A stretch of 45,396 nucleotides of DNA from Peptococcaceae bacterium BICA1-8 (GCA_000802045.1 JUEF01000056.1:1-45396); one strand, 5' to 3'. Shown: positions 1 to 8,715, counted from the first letter of the stretch. Notes: generated by a model not told the origin, from the letters alone. A program made the numbers and translations.

Positions 1-648
1 GCAGAAGCTGAATTATTAGAAATGATAGCTTATAAAAAGGGCATTGGAGCAGATCTAGCAGAAGGACCTGCTTTTGCTGCCGAAAAATGGGGTGCACCTG
101 AGTTAGCAATCCACTCCAAGGGTATGACCTTTGCAGTGTATGACCCTCGGGGAGCTAAAGGGATGGCTTTAACATATGCGACATCACCCAAGGGTGCCCA
201 CCATATGGTAGCCCCGGTCTTCGGTGGTGAAATGGCCGCAGGAAACCGTTTCGAAGAAAAAGGCAAAGAAACTTTAGTGAGAAATACCCAATTAAACTTT
301 GCAGCAGTTGATTCATTAGGCATCTGTGCAACCTGCCAAAATGGCTTCTTAAGATCTGACCAGATAAAAGCCTTTAAATTAGTAACTGGTTATGAATTAA
401 CAGAAGAGAAAATGCTCTTTAATGCCGAGAGAATTTTTAATATGGAAAGAATGTATAATGTTAAGAATGGTTTCTCTAGAAAAGATGATACCTTGCCCAA
501 ACGTTTTACCGAAGAGCCGATGACTTTTGGTGAAAGTAAAGGTCAAGTAGTAGATTTAGAAACTTTATTGGATAGCTACTACGCTGCTATGGGTTGGGAT
601 AACGATGGTATTCCAATGGAAGAAAAATTAAAAGTATTAGGATTATAA
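1..648 (+). CDS. Aldehyde:ferredoxin oxidoreductase, C-terminal part (5' end outside window)
   Basis: The reading frame is open from base 1, so the gene starts before the window; 215 codons of the C-terminal domain remain. Family role: tungsten-pterin enzyme that oxidises aldehydes to acids and reduces ferredoxin, in the cytoplasm. Seen: the stretch around YDPRGAKGMALTYATSPKGA, typical of this family's cofactor-binding region, and DSLGIC further on, matching the D-x-x-G-[LI]-C motif whose Cys is the last 4Fe-4S ligand. The other three Cys ligands would lie upstream of the window. It ends before a clear terminator at 692-723, so it is probably the last gene of its transcript. Since the window also encodes an acetaldehyde-producing pathway, acetaldehyde is a plausible substrate, but this is inference only. 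Confidence 0.88.
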   Translation, partial: AEAELLEMIAYKKGIGADLAEGPAFAAEKWGAPELAIHSKGMTFAVYDPRGAKGMALTYATSPKGAHHMVAPVFGGEMAAGNRFEEKGKETLVRNTQLNFAAVDSLGICATCQNGFLRSDQIKAFKLVTGYELTEEKMLFNAERIFNMERMYNVKNGFSRKDDTLPKRFTEEPMTFGESKGQVVDLETLLDSYYAAMGWDNDGIPMEEKLKVLGL

Positions 649-691
649 ATTAACCATATCATAATCCCCCTTTTTGTTTTATATATTATTG

Positions 692-723
692 ACCACAAAT
701 TGAAAAATTTGTGGTTATTTTTT
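692..723 (+). terminator. Rho-independent terminator after the oxidoreductase gene
   Basis: A 10-bp perfect stem (ACCACAAATT at 692-701 with AATTTGTGGT at 706-715) closes a four-base loop and is followed by TATTTTTTAA. It lies 44 bases after the stop of the oxidoreductase and separates it from the IclR operon. Confidence 0.85.
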
Positions 724-747
724 AATTACAATTTGAAAATAGTTGTT

Positions 748-856
748 CCCTTTGGGATATTTTGGTTTGGTTAAGTTTATTTTTATAGGGTAAATTGGGT
801 TCTATATTCCAAAGGGTGGGATAATAATGGTCTCTAAAGAGGCGTATGCAGACCAT
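748..856 (+). other. Structured intergenic segment, possible untranslated leader or small RNA
   Basis: The 378-base gap between the oxidoreductase and the IclR gene holds two inverted repeats besides the terminator. CCCTTTGGGATAT (748-760) can pair with ATATTCCAAAGGG (804-816) with one G-U pair, and ATGGTCT (827-833) can pair with AGACCAT (850-856). No reading frame with a ribosome site covers them. The segment lies upstream of the -35/-10 pair at 942-970, so it is not part of a transcript from that promoter. I do not recognise a known riboswitch class. Confidence 0.3.
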
Positions 857-941
857 AAAGTAGGTATATTATGTCTGTAAAAAATCTTATAAGGGGCGAG
901 AAAGTGTAAAAACATTAGAATTTATAATCAGATATGTATGA

Positions 942-970
942 TTGACAAATAGTGTAGATAGATATATATT
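942..970 (+). promoter_or_regulatory. Sigma-A-type promoter for the IclR/SDR/dehydrogenase-complex operon
   Basis: TTGACA at 942-947 and TATATT at 965-970 are separated by exactly 17 bases, close to the housekeeping consensus. The expected transcription start near 977 gives a leader of about 50 bases before the IclR coding region. It is the only good promoter I see before the first gene, and no terminator interrupts the following genes up to 7313. Confidence 0.7.
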
Positions 971-1026
971 TTACTTAGAAAATGGAATATGCATCCCGAA
1001 AATTGGAATAGGGGGAGTGATGGACA

Positions 1027-1803
1027 ATTAATGAACATATTCAATCAGTCTTAAAAGCTTTGGATATTTTAGAGATACTTAATGAAATACCAAAGGAAGT
1101 GGGAGTAAATGAAATTGCTAAACAAACAGCTTTGCCTGCAAGTACGGTACATCGTATTTTACATACACTTGAATCTCGAGGTTATGTTTCCCAAAATCAG
1201 GGTACTTCCAAATTTAAAATTGGTCCCAAGTTTTTAGATTACCATGCTAACCAATTAAATAATTTTGGTCTAAAGGAAATTGCTTATCCCTTTATGGAGC
1301 AATTGGCCCAATTCACCAAAGAAAACATTGCTCTAGGAATTCTCGACAAAACTGAAACTCTGCATTTAGTTAGGATTGAAAGCTCTGAAGCATTAAAGGC
1401 TGATATTAAGGACTTCCGTTTACCGGCAACTTGTACGGCAATTGGGAAATACCTGCTTGCTCATTTAACAGAGGAAGAATTGGATAATTTATTACCTAAA
1501 ACATTTCCTAAGAAGACTCCGAATACAATTACCAATCTATCTGATTTTAAGAAGGAACTAGAAAATATTAAGCAGAAAAACTATTCCATAGATAATGAAG
1601 AACTTTTTGAAGGTATTAGGTGTATAGCAACAGGAATATGGGACTATAATGACAATGTTATTGCTGGTATTAGTATCACAGCTCCTGCTTTCCGTTTCCC
1701 GGATATAAAGATTCCCATTTATGAGGAGTTACTTAAGGAAACAGCCGCCAAAATATCTAAGCAAATTCAGTTTAATAAAAATATTATGGGTTTTTTAAAA
1801 TGA
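1027..1803 (+). CDS. IclR-family transcriptional regulator (start problematic)
   Basis: Predicted DNA-binding regulator with an N-terminal winged helix (residues about 5-75: IQSVLKALDILEIL, then IAKQTALPASTVHRILHTLESRGYV) and a C-terminal effector-binding domain. IclR proteins often control the adjacent catabolic operon, here the SDR and dehydrogenase complex that begin 32 bases later. Oddity: the conserved IclR N-terminus (INEHIQSVLKAL) is encoded in frame before the first usual start codon (TTG at 1060), but that frame has no ATG, GTG or TTG before a TGA at 1018. Either translation starts at ATT (1027), nine bases after GGGGGAG (1011-1017), or ATG at 1020 was the start and one extra base near 1026-1031 has shifted the frame. 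Starting at TTG 1060 would remove the first helix. Family call is firm; start is not. Confidence 0.82.
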   Translation: MNEHIQSVLKALDILEILNEIPKEVGVNEIAKQTALPASTVHRILHTLESRGYVSQNQGTSKFKIGPKFLDYHANQLNNFGLKEIAYPFMEQLAQFTKENIALGILDKTETLHLVRIESSEALKADIKDFRLPATCTAIGKYLLAHLTEEELDNLLPKTFPKKTPNTITNLSDFKKELENIKQKNYSIDNEELFEGIRCIATGIWDYNDNVIAGISITAPAFRFPDIKIPIYEELLKETAAKISKQIQFNKNIMGFLK

Positions 1804-1835
1804 AGTTAGAGTATTAATTAAGGGAGGATTTGTGA

Positions 1836-2588
1836 ATGATTTCTTTAAAGGGCAAAACTGCAGTAGTTACTGGGGGTTCAGGAGGTATAGGACAAGAAAT
1901 AGTTTTTTCTCTTGCCCAATGTGGAGCTAATGTTGTAATCTTGGATGTTAAGATTGATTTAGCAGAGCAAGTTGTAGAAAAAATCAAGTTTCCCAATCAG
2001 AAGGCTTTAGCGCTACAGGTGGATATTACAGACCGTGTACAGGTAGAAAATAGCTTCAATTCAATTTTAGACCATTTTGGAAGTATCGATATTTTAGTGA
2101 ACAATGCCGGAGTATTGTCCAATAAAAGCATACCTAATATTACAAAGGATGATTGGGATAGAGTGATGGCGGTAAATATGGAGGGTCCTTTTATTACATC
2201 ACAGACTGCTTTCCCCATTATGATGAAACAAAAATTCGGACGTATTATTAATATTTCTTCTGTTGCTGCAAAAAAAGGCCCTGGCTTTCTAGCAGATACA
2301 ATTTATGTTGCTTCTAAAGCAGGGTTAATTGGTTTGACAAAGGGCTTTGCTCATGAGGGTGCTAAACATGGAATTACTGTTAATGCTGTATGTCCAGGTC
2401 CTACTGATACAGAGATGGTAAAAGATTTTATAAATGAAAAAAGGGAACAGATTAAAGCTGGTGTTCCTATGGGCCGCCTAGGTACTGGTCAGGATATAGC
2501 CAATGCGGTTATGTTTTTAGCTTCGGATTTAGCTCAATATATCACTGGTGAGATAATGGATGTTAACGGTGGGCTTTTGATGGATTAA
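1836..2588 (+). CDS. Short-chain dehydrogenase/reductase
   Basis: NAD(P)-dependent oxidoreductase of the classical SDR family, 250 residues, the usual length. Seen: nucleotide-binding TGGSGGIG near residue 12, NNAG in the central strand, NISS catalytic Ser region, then YVASK with the catalytic Tyr and Lys, and a C-terminal GEIMDVNGG typical of this family. Start ATG follows AGGGAGG by a good distance. It sits between the IclR gene and the E1-alpha gene on the same transcript. With an acetoin-dehydrogenase-like complex as neighbour, a diacetyl/acetoin or related hydroxy-ketone reductase is plausible. SDR enzymes also include a known sulfoacetaldehyde reductase (IsfD), so that is an alternative; sequence alone cannot fix the substrate. 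Confidence 0.88.
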   Translation: MISLKGKTAVVTGGSGGIGQEIVFSLAQCGANVVILDVKIDLAEQVVEKIKFPNQKALALQVDITDRVQVENSFNSILDHFGSIDILVNNAGVLSNKSIPNITKDDWDRVMAVNMEGPFITSQTAFPIMMKQKFGRIINISSVAAKKGPGFLADTIYVASKAGLIGLTKGFAHEGAKHGITVNAVCPGPTDTEMVKDFINEKREQIKAGVPMGRLGTGQDIANAVMFLASDLAQYITGEIMDVNGGLLMD

Positions 2589-2641
2589 TATGCGATAAGG
2601 ATCTAAGAAAAATAAGATTTGACTATAGGGAGGTTAACAAA

Positions 2642-3604
2642 ATGGCTGCAAATAAAGAATTAGTATTAAAAATGTATGAAGAAATGTTGAAAATCAGGCT
2701 TTTTGAAGAGGCTACTATTGATGTTTATCAAAAAGGTTTAATGCCTGGTCTTGCCCACCCTTATTTGGGAGAAGAAGCTATTGCTGTAGGGGCATGTACA
2801 GCATTGGAAAATGACGACTTTATTACTAGTACCCATAGGGGGCATGGACATCTGATGGCTAAGGGTGGGGATATGAAGAAAATGATGGCCGAAATTATGG
2901 GTAAGAAAACAGGCTATTGCAAAGGCAAGGGTGGATCAATGCATATTGCCGATGTAAGTCTAGGAATTTTAGGAGCTAATGGTATTGTAGGTGCTGGATT
3001 GCCTATTGCTGTAGGTTCTGCATTGTCATCAAAAAGAAAAAATAATAATAAAGTGACTGCTTGCTTTTTCGGTGACGGTGCTTCTAACCAAGGTACTTTT
3101 CATGAAGCTTTAAATATGGCGAGTATCTGGAAATTGCCTGTTGTTTTCGTATGTGAAAACAACCAATATGGTTATTCAACAGCCATTTCCAAGCATATCG
3201 CCATAGAAAATATCTCTGACAGAGCAATTAGTTATGGCTTCCCTGGTATTACTGTTGATGGCAATGATGTGGAAGAAGTTTATGAGGCTGTTAAAGTTGC
3301 CGTTGAAAGAGCTAGGAAAGGCGAAGGACCAACCCTTATTGAATGCAAAAGTTACCGTTGGACTGGGCATTCGGTTGGTGATCCTGGAACTGCTTACCGG
3401 ACTCGGGAAGAGGTTACGGAAAACAAGGCAAAATGTCCTATAATAAAATATGGAAAAAAACTAGTGGAAAATGGTTTGGCAACTGAAGAAAACCTAAATA
3501 ATATTAAATCCAGTGTTCAGGAAATGGTAAAAGAAGCAGTTGAATATGCAATTGCCAGTCCATTACCCGATGAAAATGAAATATACCAGGATTTATATGT
3601 CTAG
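2642..3604 (+). CDS. acoA: Thiamine-diphosphate-dependent dehydrogenase E1 alpha subunit (acetoin dehydrogenase type)
   Basis: Alpha subunit of the E1 component of a 2-oxoacid/acetoin dehydrogenase complex, 320 residues. The ThDP-binding motif is visible: GDG at 144-146 and NN at 173-174. HRGHGH (residues 65-70) and GKGGSMH (96-101) are typical of this subunit. The length is nearer to AcoA of acetoin dehydrogenases (about 325-335) than to pyruvate dehydrogenase E1 alpha (about 360-370), which together with the adjacent SDR favours acetoin cleavage to acetaldehyde and acetyl-CoA. A pyruvate or branched-chain 2-oxoacid substrate cannot be excluded. Followed after 23 bases by the beta subunit. 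Confidence 0.85.
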   Translation: MAANKELVLKMYEEMLKIRLFEEATIDVYQKGLMPGLAHPYLGEEAIAVGACTALENDDFITSTHRGHGHLMAKGGDMKKMMAEIMGKKTGYCKGKGGSMHIADVSLGILGANGIVGAGLPIAVGSALSSKRKNNNKVTACFFGDGASNQGTFHEALNMASIWKLPVVFVCENNQYGYSTAISKHIAIENISDRAISYGFPGITVDGNDVEEVYEAVKVAVERARKGEGPTLIECKSYRWTGHSVGDPGTAYRTREEVTENKAKCPIIKYGKKLVENGLATEENLNNIKSSVQEMVKEAVEYAIASPLPDENEIYQDLYV

Positions 3605-3627
3605 TTCTGATAAGGAGGAATTGAAAA

Positions 3628-4599
3628 ATGAGAAAAATTAGGTATGTAGATGCTCTTATTGAGGCACTTAGAGAAGAAATGATACGAGATGAAGATATAT
3701 TTATTATTGGTGAAGATATTGGCCCCTTTGGAGGTGCTTTTAAAACAACACTTGGGTTATATGAACAATTTGGCTCTGAAAGGATTATAGATACACCTAT
3801 ATCCGAGTCTGGAATTATTGGTACAGCAGTTGGGGCGGCAGCAACTGGTTGTAGACCTATAGCTGAATTAATGTTTGGAGATTTTGTTACGGTTGCAATG
3901 GATCCTATTGTAAACCAAGCTGCTAAAATGAGGTATATGTTTGGTGGGAAATTAAAGCTTCCTCTAGTAATAAAAACAAACTATGGCTCAGGGCGATCAG
4001 CAGCTGCTCAACACTCCCAAAGCTTATACGGATGGTTTACTAATGTACCTGGCTTAAAAGTAGTACTACCTTCTACTCCTTATGATGCGAAGGGCCTTTT
4101 GAAAACTGCAATTAGAGACGATAACCCTGTTTTGTTTTTTGAACATAAACTTCTTTATACAGTAACTGGCGAAGTGCCTGAAGAAGAATACACCATCCCC
4201 TTTGGTGTAGCTGATATTAAACGTGCAGGTCGAGATGTAACTATTGTTGCCACTGGCTACATGGTAACTAAAAGCTTGCAGGCAGCTGAGGAGTTGGCCA
4301 AAGAAGGTATAGATGCAGAAGTAATTGACCCAAGAACTCTTGTGCCTCTGGATAAGGCAACTATTATTCAATCGGTTAAAAAGACCGGACGCTTAGTAAT
4401 AGTTGATGAAGGGCATAAAACAGGGGGTATCACAGGTGAATTAGCTGCTATAGTTGTTGAAGAGGCCTTTGATTATTTGGATGCCCCTGTCCAACGGCTC
4501 GGTTCTTTAGATGTTCCTGTTCCCTTTAGTCCATCATTAGAGAAAATTTTTGCACCCTCAGAAAAAGATATTATTGCAGCTGTTAAAAAAATCTGTTAA
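3628..4599 (+). CDS. acoB: Thiamine-diphosphate-dependent dehydrogenase E1 beta subunit
   Basis: Beta subunit that forms the alpha2beta2 E1 heterotetramer with the upstream gene product; 323 residues. Seen: IGEDIGPFGGAFK near the N-terminus, QHSQS near residue 130 (conserved His region of E1 beta active sites), and the C-terminal transketolase fold with DPRTLVPLD and DEGHKTGG. ATG is preceded by AAGGAGG. The stop overlaps the ribosome site of the E2 gene (AAGGAGG at 4598-4604), so the genes are tightly coupled. Function follows that of E1 alpha: acetoin-type by subunit length and context, with other 2-oxoacids possible. Confidence 0.86.
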   Translation: MRKIRYVDALIEALREEMIRDEDIFIIGEDIGPFGGAFKTTLGLYEQFGSERIIDTPISESGIIGTAVGAAATGCRPIAELMFGDFVTVAMDPIVNQAAKMRYMFGGKLKLPLVIKTNYGSGRSAAAQHSQSLYGWFTNVPGLKVVLPSTPYDAKGLLKTAIRDDNPVLFFEHKLLYTVTGEVPEEEYTIPFGVADIKRAGRDVTIVATGYMVTKSLQAAEELAKEGIDAEVIDPRTLVPLDKATIIQSVKKTGRLVIVDEGHKTGGITGELAAIVVEEAFDYLDAPVQRLGSLDVPVPFSPSLEKIFAPSEKDIIAAVKKIC

Positions 4600-4612
4600 G
4601 GAGGCAAATATA

Positions 4613-5881
4613 GTGGCGACAGAATTAATTATGCCTAAACTAGGTCTAACTATGACCGAAGGCACAATTGTAAACTGGTTAAAAAAAGAAGGTGAGAATG
4701 TTACTGAAGGCGAACCCTTGGTAGAAATTCTTTCTGACAAAAGTAACTTTGAACTAGAAGCCCCCGAGACAGGAGTTTTACTTAAAGTTTTTTACCAGGA
4801 TGGGGCTGTAGTGCCGGTAGTTCAGGTAATTGCCTATATAGGTCAACCGGGCGAAAAAATCGAAAAGGTTTTGGCTGTACCCGCAACTACTCAAGATGAA
4901 AATACAGAGAAAAAAGAGGTCCCAAAGATAAAGATATCTCCAAGGGCTAAAAAGCTGGCACAGGAGCAGGGTATTGATTATCAAGTAATAATAGCTACAG
5001 GCCCAGATGGCAGAATTATTGAAGGCGATGTCAAAAAATACTTGGAAAGCATGGCGAAAGTGAAGACAACATCCACTGCTCGTAAAGTAGCGGAAGATAT
5101 GGGTATAGCTATAGAGCAGGTTGTTGGTACAGGAGTTAGTGGACGTATTTATAAGGAAGATGTTTTGAAGTCTATTAAAGAAATCCCTACAAAGCAGGAA
5201 GAAGCTTTAAAGGAAATACCCTATACAGGTATTCGAAAGCTTGTTGGAGATCGGTTGTCATCTAGTAAATTCTCTGCACCCCATGTCTATTTTACTGTAG
5301 ACGTGGATATGACAAGGATAATAGAAGCTAGAGAAAAACTAAAAAGCCTTGGAGCAAAAACATCATTAACAGATTTTATCGTCTTGGCATCAGCCAGAGC
5401 CTTAACTAAATATCCCAATTTTAATGCTTCGTTGCTTGAAGATAAGATTTTTCACCATAAACAAATTAATATTGGGGTAGCTGTGGCCACTGAATATGGC
5501 TTGATTGTACCAGTTGTTAAAAATGTTCAAGCCAAGAGTTTGAGCCAGATTTCAATGGAAAGCGTAGATTTAATTGAAAGAGCGCGTACTAGTAGGTTAC
5601 AAATCGAAGAATATAAAGGTGGTACTTTTACTATTTCTAATCTTGGTATGGCAGGTATTGATAATTTTACAGCCATAATAAATCCGCCTGAAGCAGCAAT
5701 TTTAGCAGTTTCTAGAGTTCAAAAGAAACCAGTATTTGATGAGGCAAGTGAGCAATTTGTTGCTAAACCGATGATGACGATTACCTTATCTGCTGATCAT
5801 AGAGTGAATGACGGTTGGGAAGCTGCCCTATTTGTTACCACCATACAAAAGTATTTAGAGGAGCCTCTGAGCTTACTTTAA
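4613..5881 (+). CDS. acoC: Dihydrolipoamide acyltransferase E2 with two peripheral subunit-binding domains
   Basis: E2 core of the complex, transferring the acyl group from lipoamide to CoA. GTG 4613 is taken as start because AAGGAGG lies 8 bases before it; this gives 422 residues beginning MATELIMPKLG. Domains: lipoyl domain at about 3-78 with the lipoylated Lys43 in SDKSN; a first subunit-binding domain at about 108-144; a second at about 154-188 (both with the RxxRKLA...GTGxxGRI pattern); then the catalytic acyltransferase domain with His396 and Asp400 in DHRVNDG. Most E2 proteins have a single binding domain, so the tandem pair is notable. Substrate as for the E1 genes. Confidence 0.87.
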   Translation: MATELIMPKLGLTMTEGTIVNWLKKEGENVTEGEPLVEILSDKSNFELEAPETGVLLKVFYQDGAVVPVVQVIAYIGQPGEKIEKVLAVPATTQDENTEKKEVPKIKISPRAKKLAQEQGIDYQVIIATGPDGRIIEGDVKKYLESMAKVKTTSTARKVAEDMGIAIEQVVGTGVSGRIYKEDVLKSIKEIPTKQEEALKEIPYTGIRKLVGDRLSSSKFSAPHVYFTVDVDMTRIIEAREKLKSLGAKTSLTDFIVLASARALTKYPNFNASLLEDKIFHHKQINIGVAVATEYGLIVPVVKNVQAKSLSQISMESVDLIERARTSRLQIEEYKGGTFTISNLGMAGIDNFTAIINPPEAAILAVSRVQKKPVFDEASEQFVAKPMMTITLSADHRVNDGWEAALFVTTIQKYLEEPLSLL

Positions 5882-5927
5882 AATTGTAATACTTAAATTT
5901 TTACTATTATTATGGGGGTAATATAAA

Positions 5928-7313
5928 ATGGAACATTTTGATGTTGTAGTATTAGGTGGTGGACCTGGAGGATATGTTGCCGCTATTAAGGCAGCCCAAT
6001 TGGGGATGAAGGTACTTATTTGCGAACAGGAACATCTCGGTGGTGTTTGTTTAAATAAAGGATGTATTCCTACCAAAACATTACTTAAGTCTATCAAAAT
6101 ATATAAGGATATAAAAAATGCTGCCAAGTTTGGGATAGAGGGCGTCAATACCGAAGTCTTAAAGCTAAACCTCGCTTTGGTGCAACAAAGGAAACGGCAG
6201 GTAGTTGAACAGCTGGTCAGAGGTGTACATGGTTTACTAAAAGGTAATAAAGTACATATTGTCTTTGGTAGTGGTGAGATTATTAATAATAATCAGATCA
6301 AAGTAAATGGATCAGACTACAAAGTTAAAAATATTATAATTGCCACTGGTTCTGTGCCTATCCTTCCACCAATACCCGGAATAGGTGGACCGAATGTTAT
6401 TACTTCTAATGAAGGCTTAGATTTGGAGGAGTTCCCGGAAAGTATGGCTATAATTGGTGGTGGAGTAATAGGCGTGGAATTTGCTCAAATTTTTGCCGAA
6501 GCTGGAGTTCGGGTTAGTATTTTTGAAATGCAGCCATATATCCTTCCGACAGTAGATGAAGAGGTAGGCCAAATACTTCGGAACGAGTTAGAAAAAAAAG
6601 GAGTAAAAATTTTTGTTAACGCCAAGGTAAAAGAAATCCTAGCCAACGAGATTATCGCTGAAATAAATGGTAATGAATCCAAATTTCCTGTTCAACAAAT
6701 ATTAGTTGCTGTCGGCCGCAAGCCAAGTTTAACAGGTGTAAATCCCGATGTATTGGGTTTGCATACAGAGCGAGGGGCAATCGTAACTGATAAGACAATG
6801 GCAACAAACCTGTCTCATATTTATGCTATTGGTGATGTAAATGGAAAATCAATGCTTGCCCATACAGCTTCGATGGAAGGTATTATTGCTGTGGAAAATA
6901 TAGCCGGTCATAATTCCAAGATGGACTATAAGGTTATTCCCCAGTGTATCTATTCTTTCCCAGAAGTGAGTTCAGTTGGGATGAGTGAAGCAGAAGCAAG
7001 AGACAAATATGGTGATATATTGGTCAAAAAGTTCCACTTTAGAGGTAATGGGAAAGCATTGATCGAGGATCAACAGATTGGCTTTGTAAAGGTAGTTGCC
7101 GAATCCAAGTATAAGGAGATATTAGGTGTGCATATTGTAGGACCTCAAGCAACGGAGTTAATTGCGGAAGCGGTAGTGGCTATGAATTTAGAAGCAACAG
7201 CCGAAGAATTAGCCCAATGTATACATCCTCATCCTACCGTTTCAGAGAGTATGCAAGAGGCATTTCATTCGGTAGTGGATAAGGCTATTCATTCATTAGA
7301 TGATTTAAAATGA
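5928..7313 (+). CDS. acoL: Dihydrolipoamide dehydrogenase E3
   Basis: FAD-dependent E3 that reoxidises dihydrolipoamide with NAD+, 461 residues. Seen: FAD-binding GGGPGGY near residue 10; redox-active disulfide Cys41 and Cys46 in GGVCLNKGCIPTK; second dinucleotide fold GGGVIGVE near residue 180; FAD-binding IYAIGDV; and C-terminal HPHPTVSE with catalytic His435 and Glu440. All catalytic residues are intact. Last gene of the complex operon; the next gene starts 133 bases later with its own strong ribosome site. Confidence 0.93.
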   Translation: MEHFDVVVLGGGPGGYVAAIKAAQLGMKVLICEQEHLGGVCLNKGCIPTKTLLKSIKIYKDIKNAAKFGIEGVNTEVLKLNLALVQQRKRQVVEQLVRGVHGLLKGNKVHIVFGSGEIINNNQIKVNGSDYKVKNIIIATGSVPILPPIPGIGGPNVITSNEGLDLEEFPESMAIIGGGVIGVEFAQIFAEAGVRVSIFEMQPYILPTVDEEVGQILRNELEKKGVKIFVNAKVKEILANEIIAEINGNESKFPVQQILVAVGRKPSLTGVNPDVLGLHTERGAIVTDKTMATNLSHIYAIGDVNGKSMLAHTASMEGIIAVENIAGHNSKMDYKVIPQCIYSFPEVSSVGMSEAEARDKYGDILVKKFHFRGNGKALIEDQQIGFVKVVAESKYKEILGVHIVGPQATELIAEAVVAMNLEATAEELAQCIHPHPTVSESMQEAFHSVVDKAIHSLDDLK

Positions 7314-7446
7314 CATCCAGAATGCATTGGTTAACATTAGTAAATATATACTAATTATCTCAAAAAAATGAAGGATTAAGCAATTGTGTCGAAGAATATA
7401 AAAACAAATGGTACGTAATATTAATAACGTGAAAGAGGTGGATAGA

Positions 7447-8646
7447 TTGGCAACTCTTTGTATTCCCGGGCGATTAGAAACAGGTGCAGGAAGCTTAAAT
7501 AAATTAGCTAGTCTTGTAGCAACACAAGGAGCAAGTAAGGTTTTAATTGTAATGGATTCATTTTTGGCAAGAGAGCCTCTTAATGTTGCTCGTAAAGTTG
7601 GCGACATTCTAAAAGAAGGTAATATTGAATTTGGTCTATTTTCAGAGTTTGCAGGTGAACCTACTACTATTGATGTTGATAACGCAGTTCAGAAGGCTAA
7701 AGAGGTAAATGCCCAATGTATCGTTGCTGTAGGGGGAGGCAGTGCATTAGATATCGCTAAGGCAGTTTCAGTATTTAGCATTAACCCTGACATAAAATGG
7801 AATGAAATTGTACAAAAGGATTATTTAAGGTGTATTCCCATAATTGCTATACCAACTACTGCCGGCACTGGATCCGAAGCAACAAAAATTATGGTAATTA
7901 CTAATACGGAAACAAATTCAAAAATGAATCCTGGTCATCCAGAATTAACTCCTAAAGTAGCTATTCTAGACCCTGAGTTATCAGTTAGCTTGCCTCAAAA
8001 CTTTACGGCATTTACCGGAATGGATGCCCTTTGTCATGCTATGGAAGGATATGTTTCTATAAGGGCTACTAATTTAACAGACTTCTATGCTCTTGAGTCT
8101 ATTAAAATTTGTGGTGAGGCTTTGTCGCTGGTATATGAAAACGGTGCAGATATTGATGCAAGGCAAAAAATGCTTTTAGCAAGTTATTATGCTGGTGTTG
8201 CTTTCTCAAATGCATCTACAAACTTAGCCCATGCAGCTGGTCGCGCATTAGGGGCAAAGTTTCATATTCCGCATGGATTAAGTGTTACTGTATTATTACC
8301 CTTTGTTATGAGCTTTGGCCTAGAGGCTGCACAGGAAAGGTATGCTAATGTTGCAGTAGCTTTGGGTGCGGATAATTCCTTGGAGGAAGGCAAATTGGCG
8401 AAAGAGGCAGTTAGAATAATCGAAGAATATAATGACAAGTTTATGATTTGGGATGCAGCAAAAAAATACATTACAAATACCGATGAATTCAGAAGCTCTA
8501 TACCTGCATTAGTTGAGGATGCTATGATGGGTGTGAAGTTAAATCCCAAAGGTAATAACGGTATAATTACAAATAGAAAAATACCAACAGAAGATGATGT
8601 TAAGGTTATTTTTGAGCAACTTGCCGACAGAGTAGACATGGTTTAA
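7447..8646 (+). CDS. Iron-dependent alcohol dehydrogenase, candidate sulfoacetaldehyde reductase
   Basis: Group III metal-dependent alcohol dehydrogenase, 399 residues. TTG 7447 is chosen because AGAGGTG (7434-7440) stands six bases before it; the ATG at 7408 has no ribosome site and would only add residues encoded by that site. Seen: NAD-binding GGGS (96-99), TTAGTGSE, and the four metal ligands Asp193, His197, His262 and His276 all present. It lies convergent to islB/islA across a two-way terminator. In Bilophila-type taurine degradation the NADH-dependent reduction of sulfoacetaldehyde to isethionate is done by a member of this family (SarD), so this is a good candidate. Acetaldehyde or acetoin-pathway products are alternatives, given its upstream neighbours. 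Confidence 0.82.
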   Translation: MATLCIPGRLETGAGSLNKLASLVATQGASKVLIVMDSFLAREPLNVARKVGDILKEGNIEFGLFSEFAGEPTTIDVDNAVQKAKEVNAQCIVAVGGGSALDIAKAVSVFSINPDIKWNEIVQKDYLRCIPIIAIPTTAGTGSEATKIMVITNTETNSKMNPGHPELTPKVAILDPELSVSLPQNFTAFTGMDALCHAMEGYVSIRATNLTDFYALESIKICGEALSLVYENGADIDARQKMLLASYYAGVAFSNASTNLAHAAGRALGAKFHIPHGLSVTVLLPFVMSFGLEAAQERYANVAVALGADNSLEEGKLAKEAVRIIEEYNDKFMIWDAAKKYITNTDEFRSSIPALVEDAMMGVKLNPKGNNGIITNRKIPTEDDVKVIFEQLADRVDMV

Positions 8647-8670
8647 CCGAAAAATGTCATAAAAATTAGA

Positions 8671-8714
8671 AAAAAGGTTCTCACTATAGTTTGATAATAG
8701 TGAGAACCTTTTTT
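8671..8714. terminator. Bidirectional rho-independent terminator
   Basis: A 17-bp perfect stem pairs 8671-8687 with 8697-8713 around a nine-base loop. It has an A-run before and a T-run after, so it can end transcripts on both strands. It lies between the convergent alcohol dehydrogenase and DsrE-like genes and ends the isl operon. Confidence 0.92.
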
Positions 8715-8715
8715 C

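Noticed and set aside
2642..4599. ThDP enzyme as sulfoacetaldehyde acetyltransferase (Xsc)
   Set aside because: Xsc is a single long polypeptide. Here there are separate E1 alpha and E1 beta genes followed by E2 and E3, a dehydrogenase complex.
7408..7446. ATG 7408 as start of the Fe-ADH
   Set aside because: No ribosome site precedes it, and the extra codons include the AGAGGTG site that serves TTG 7447.
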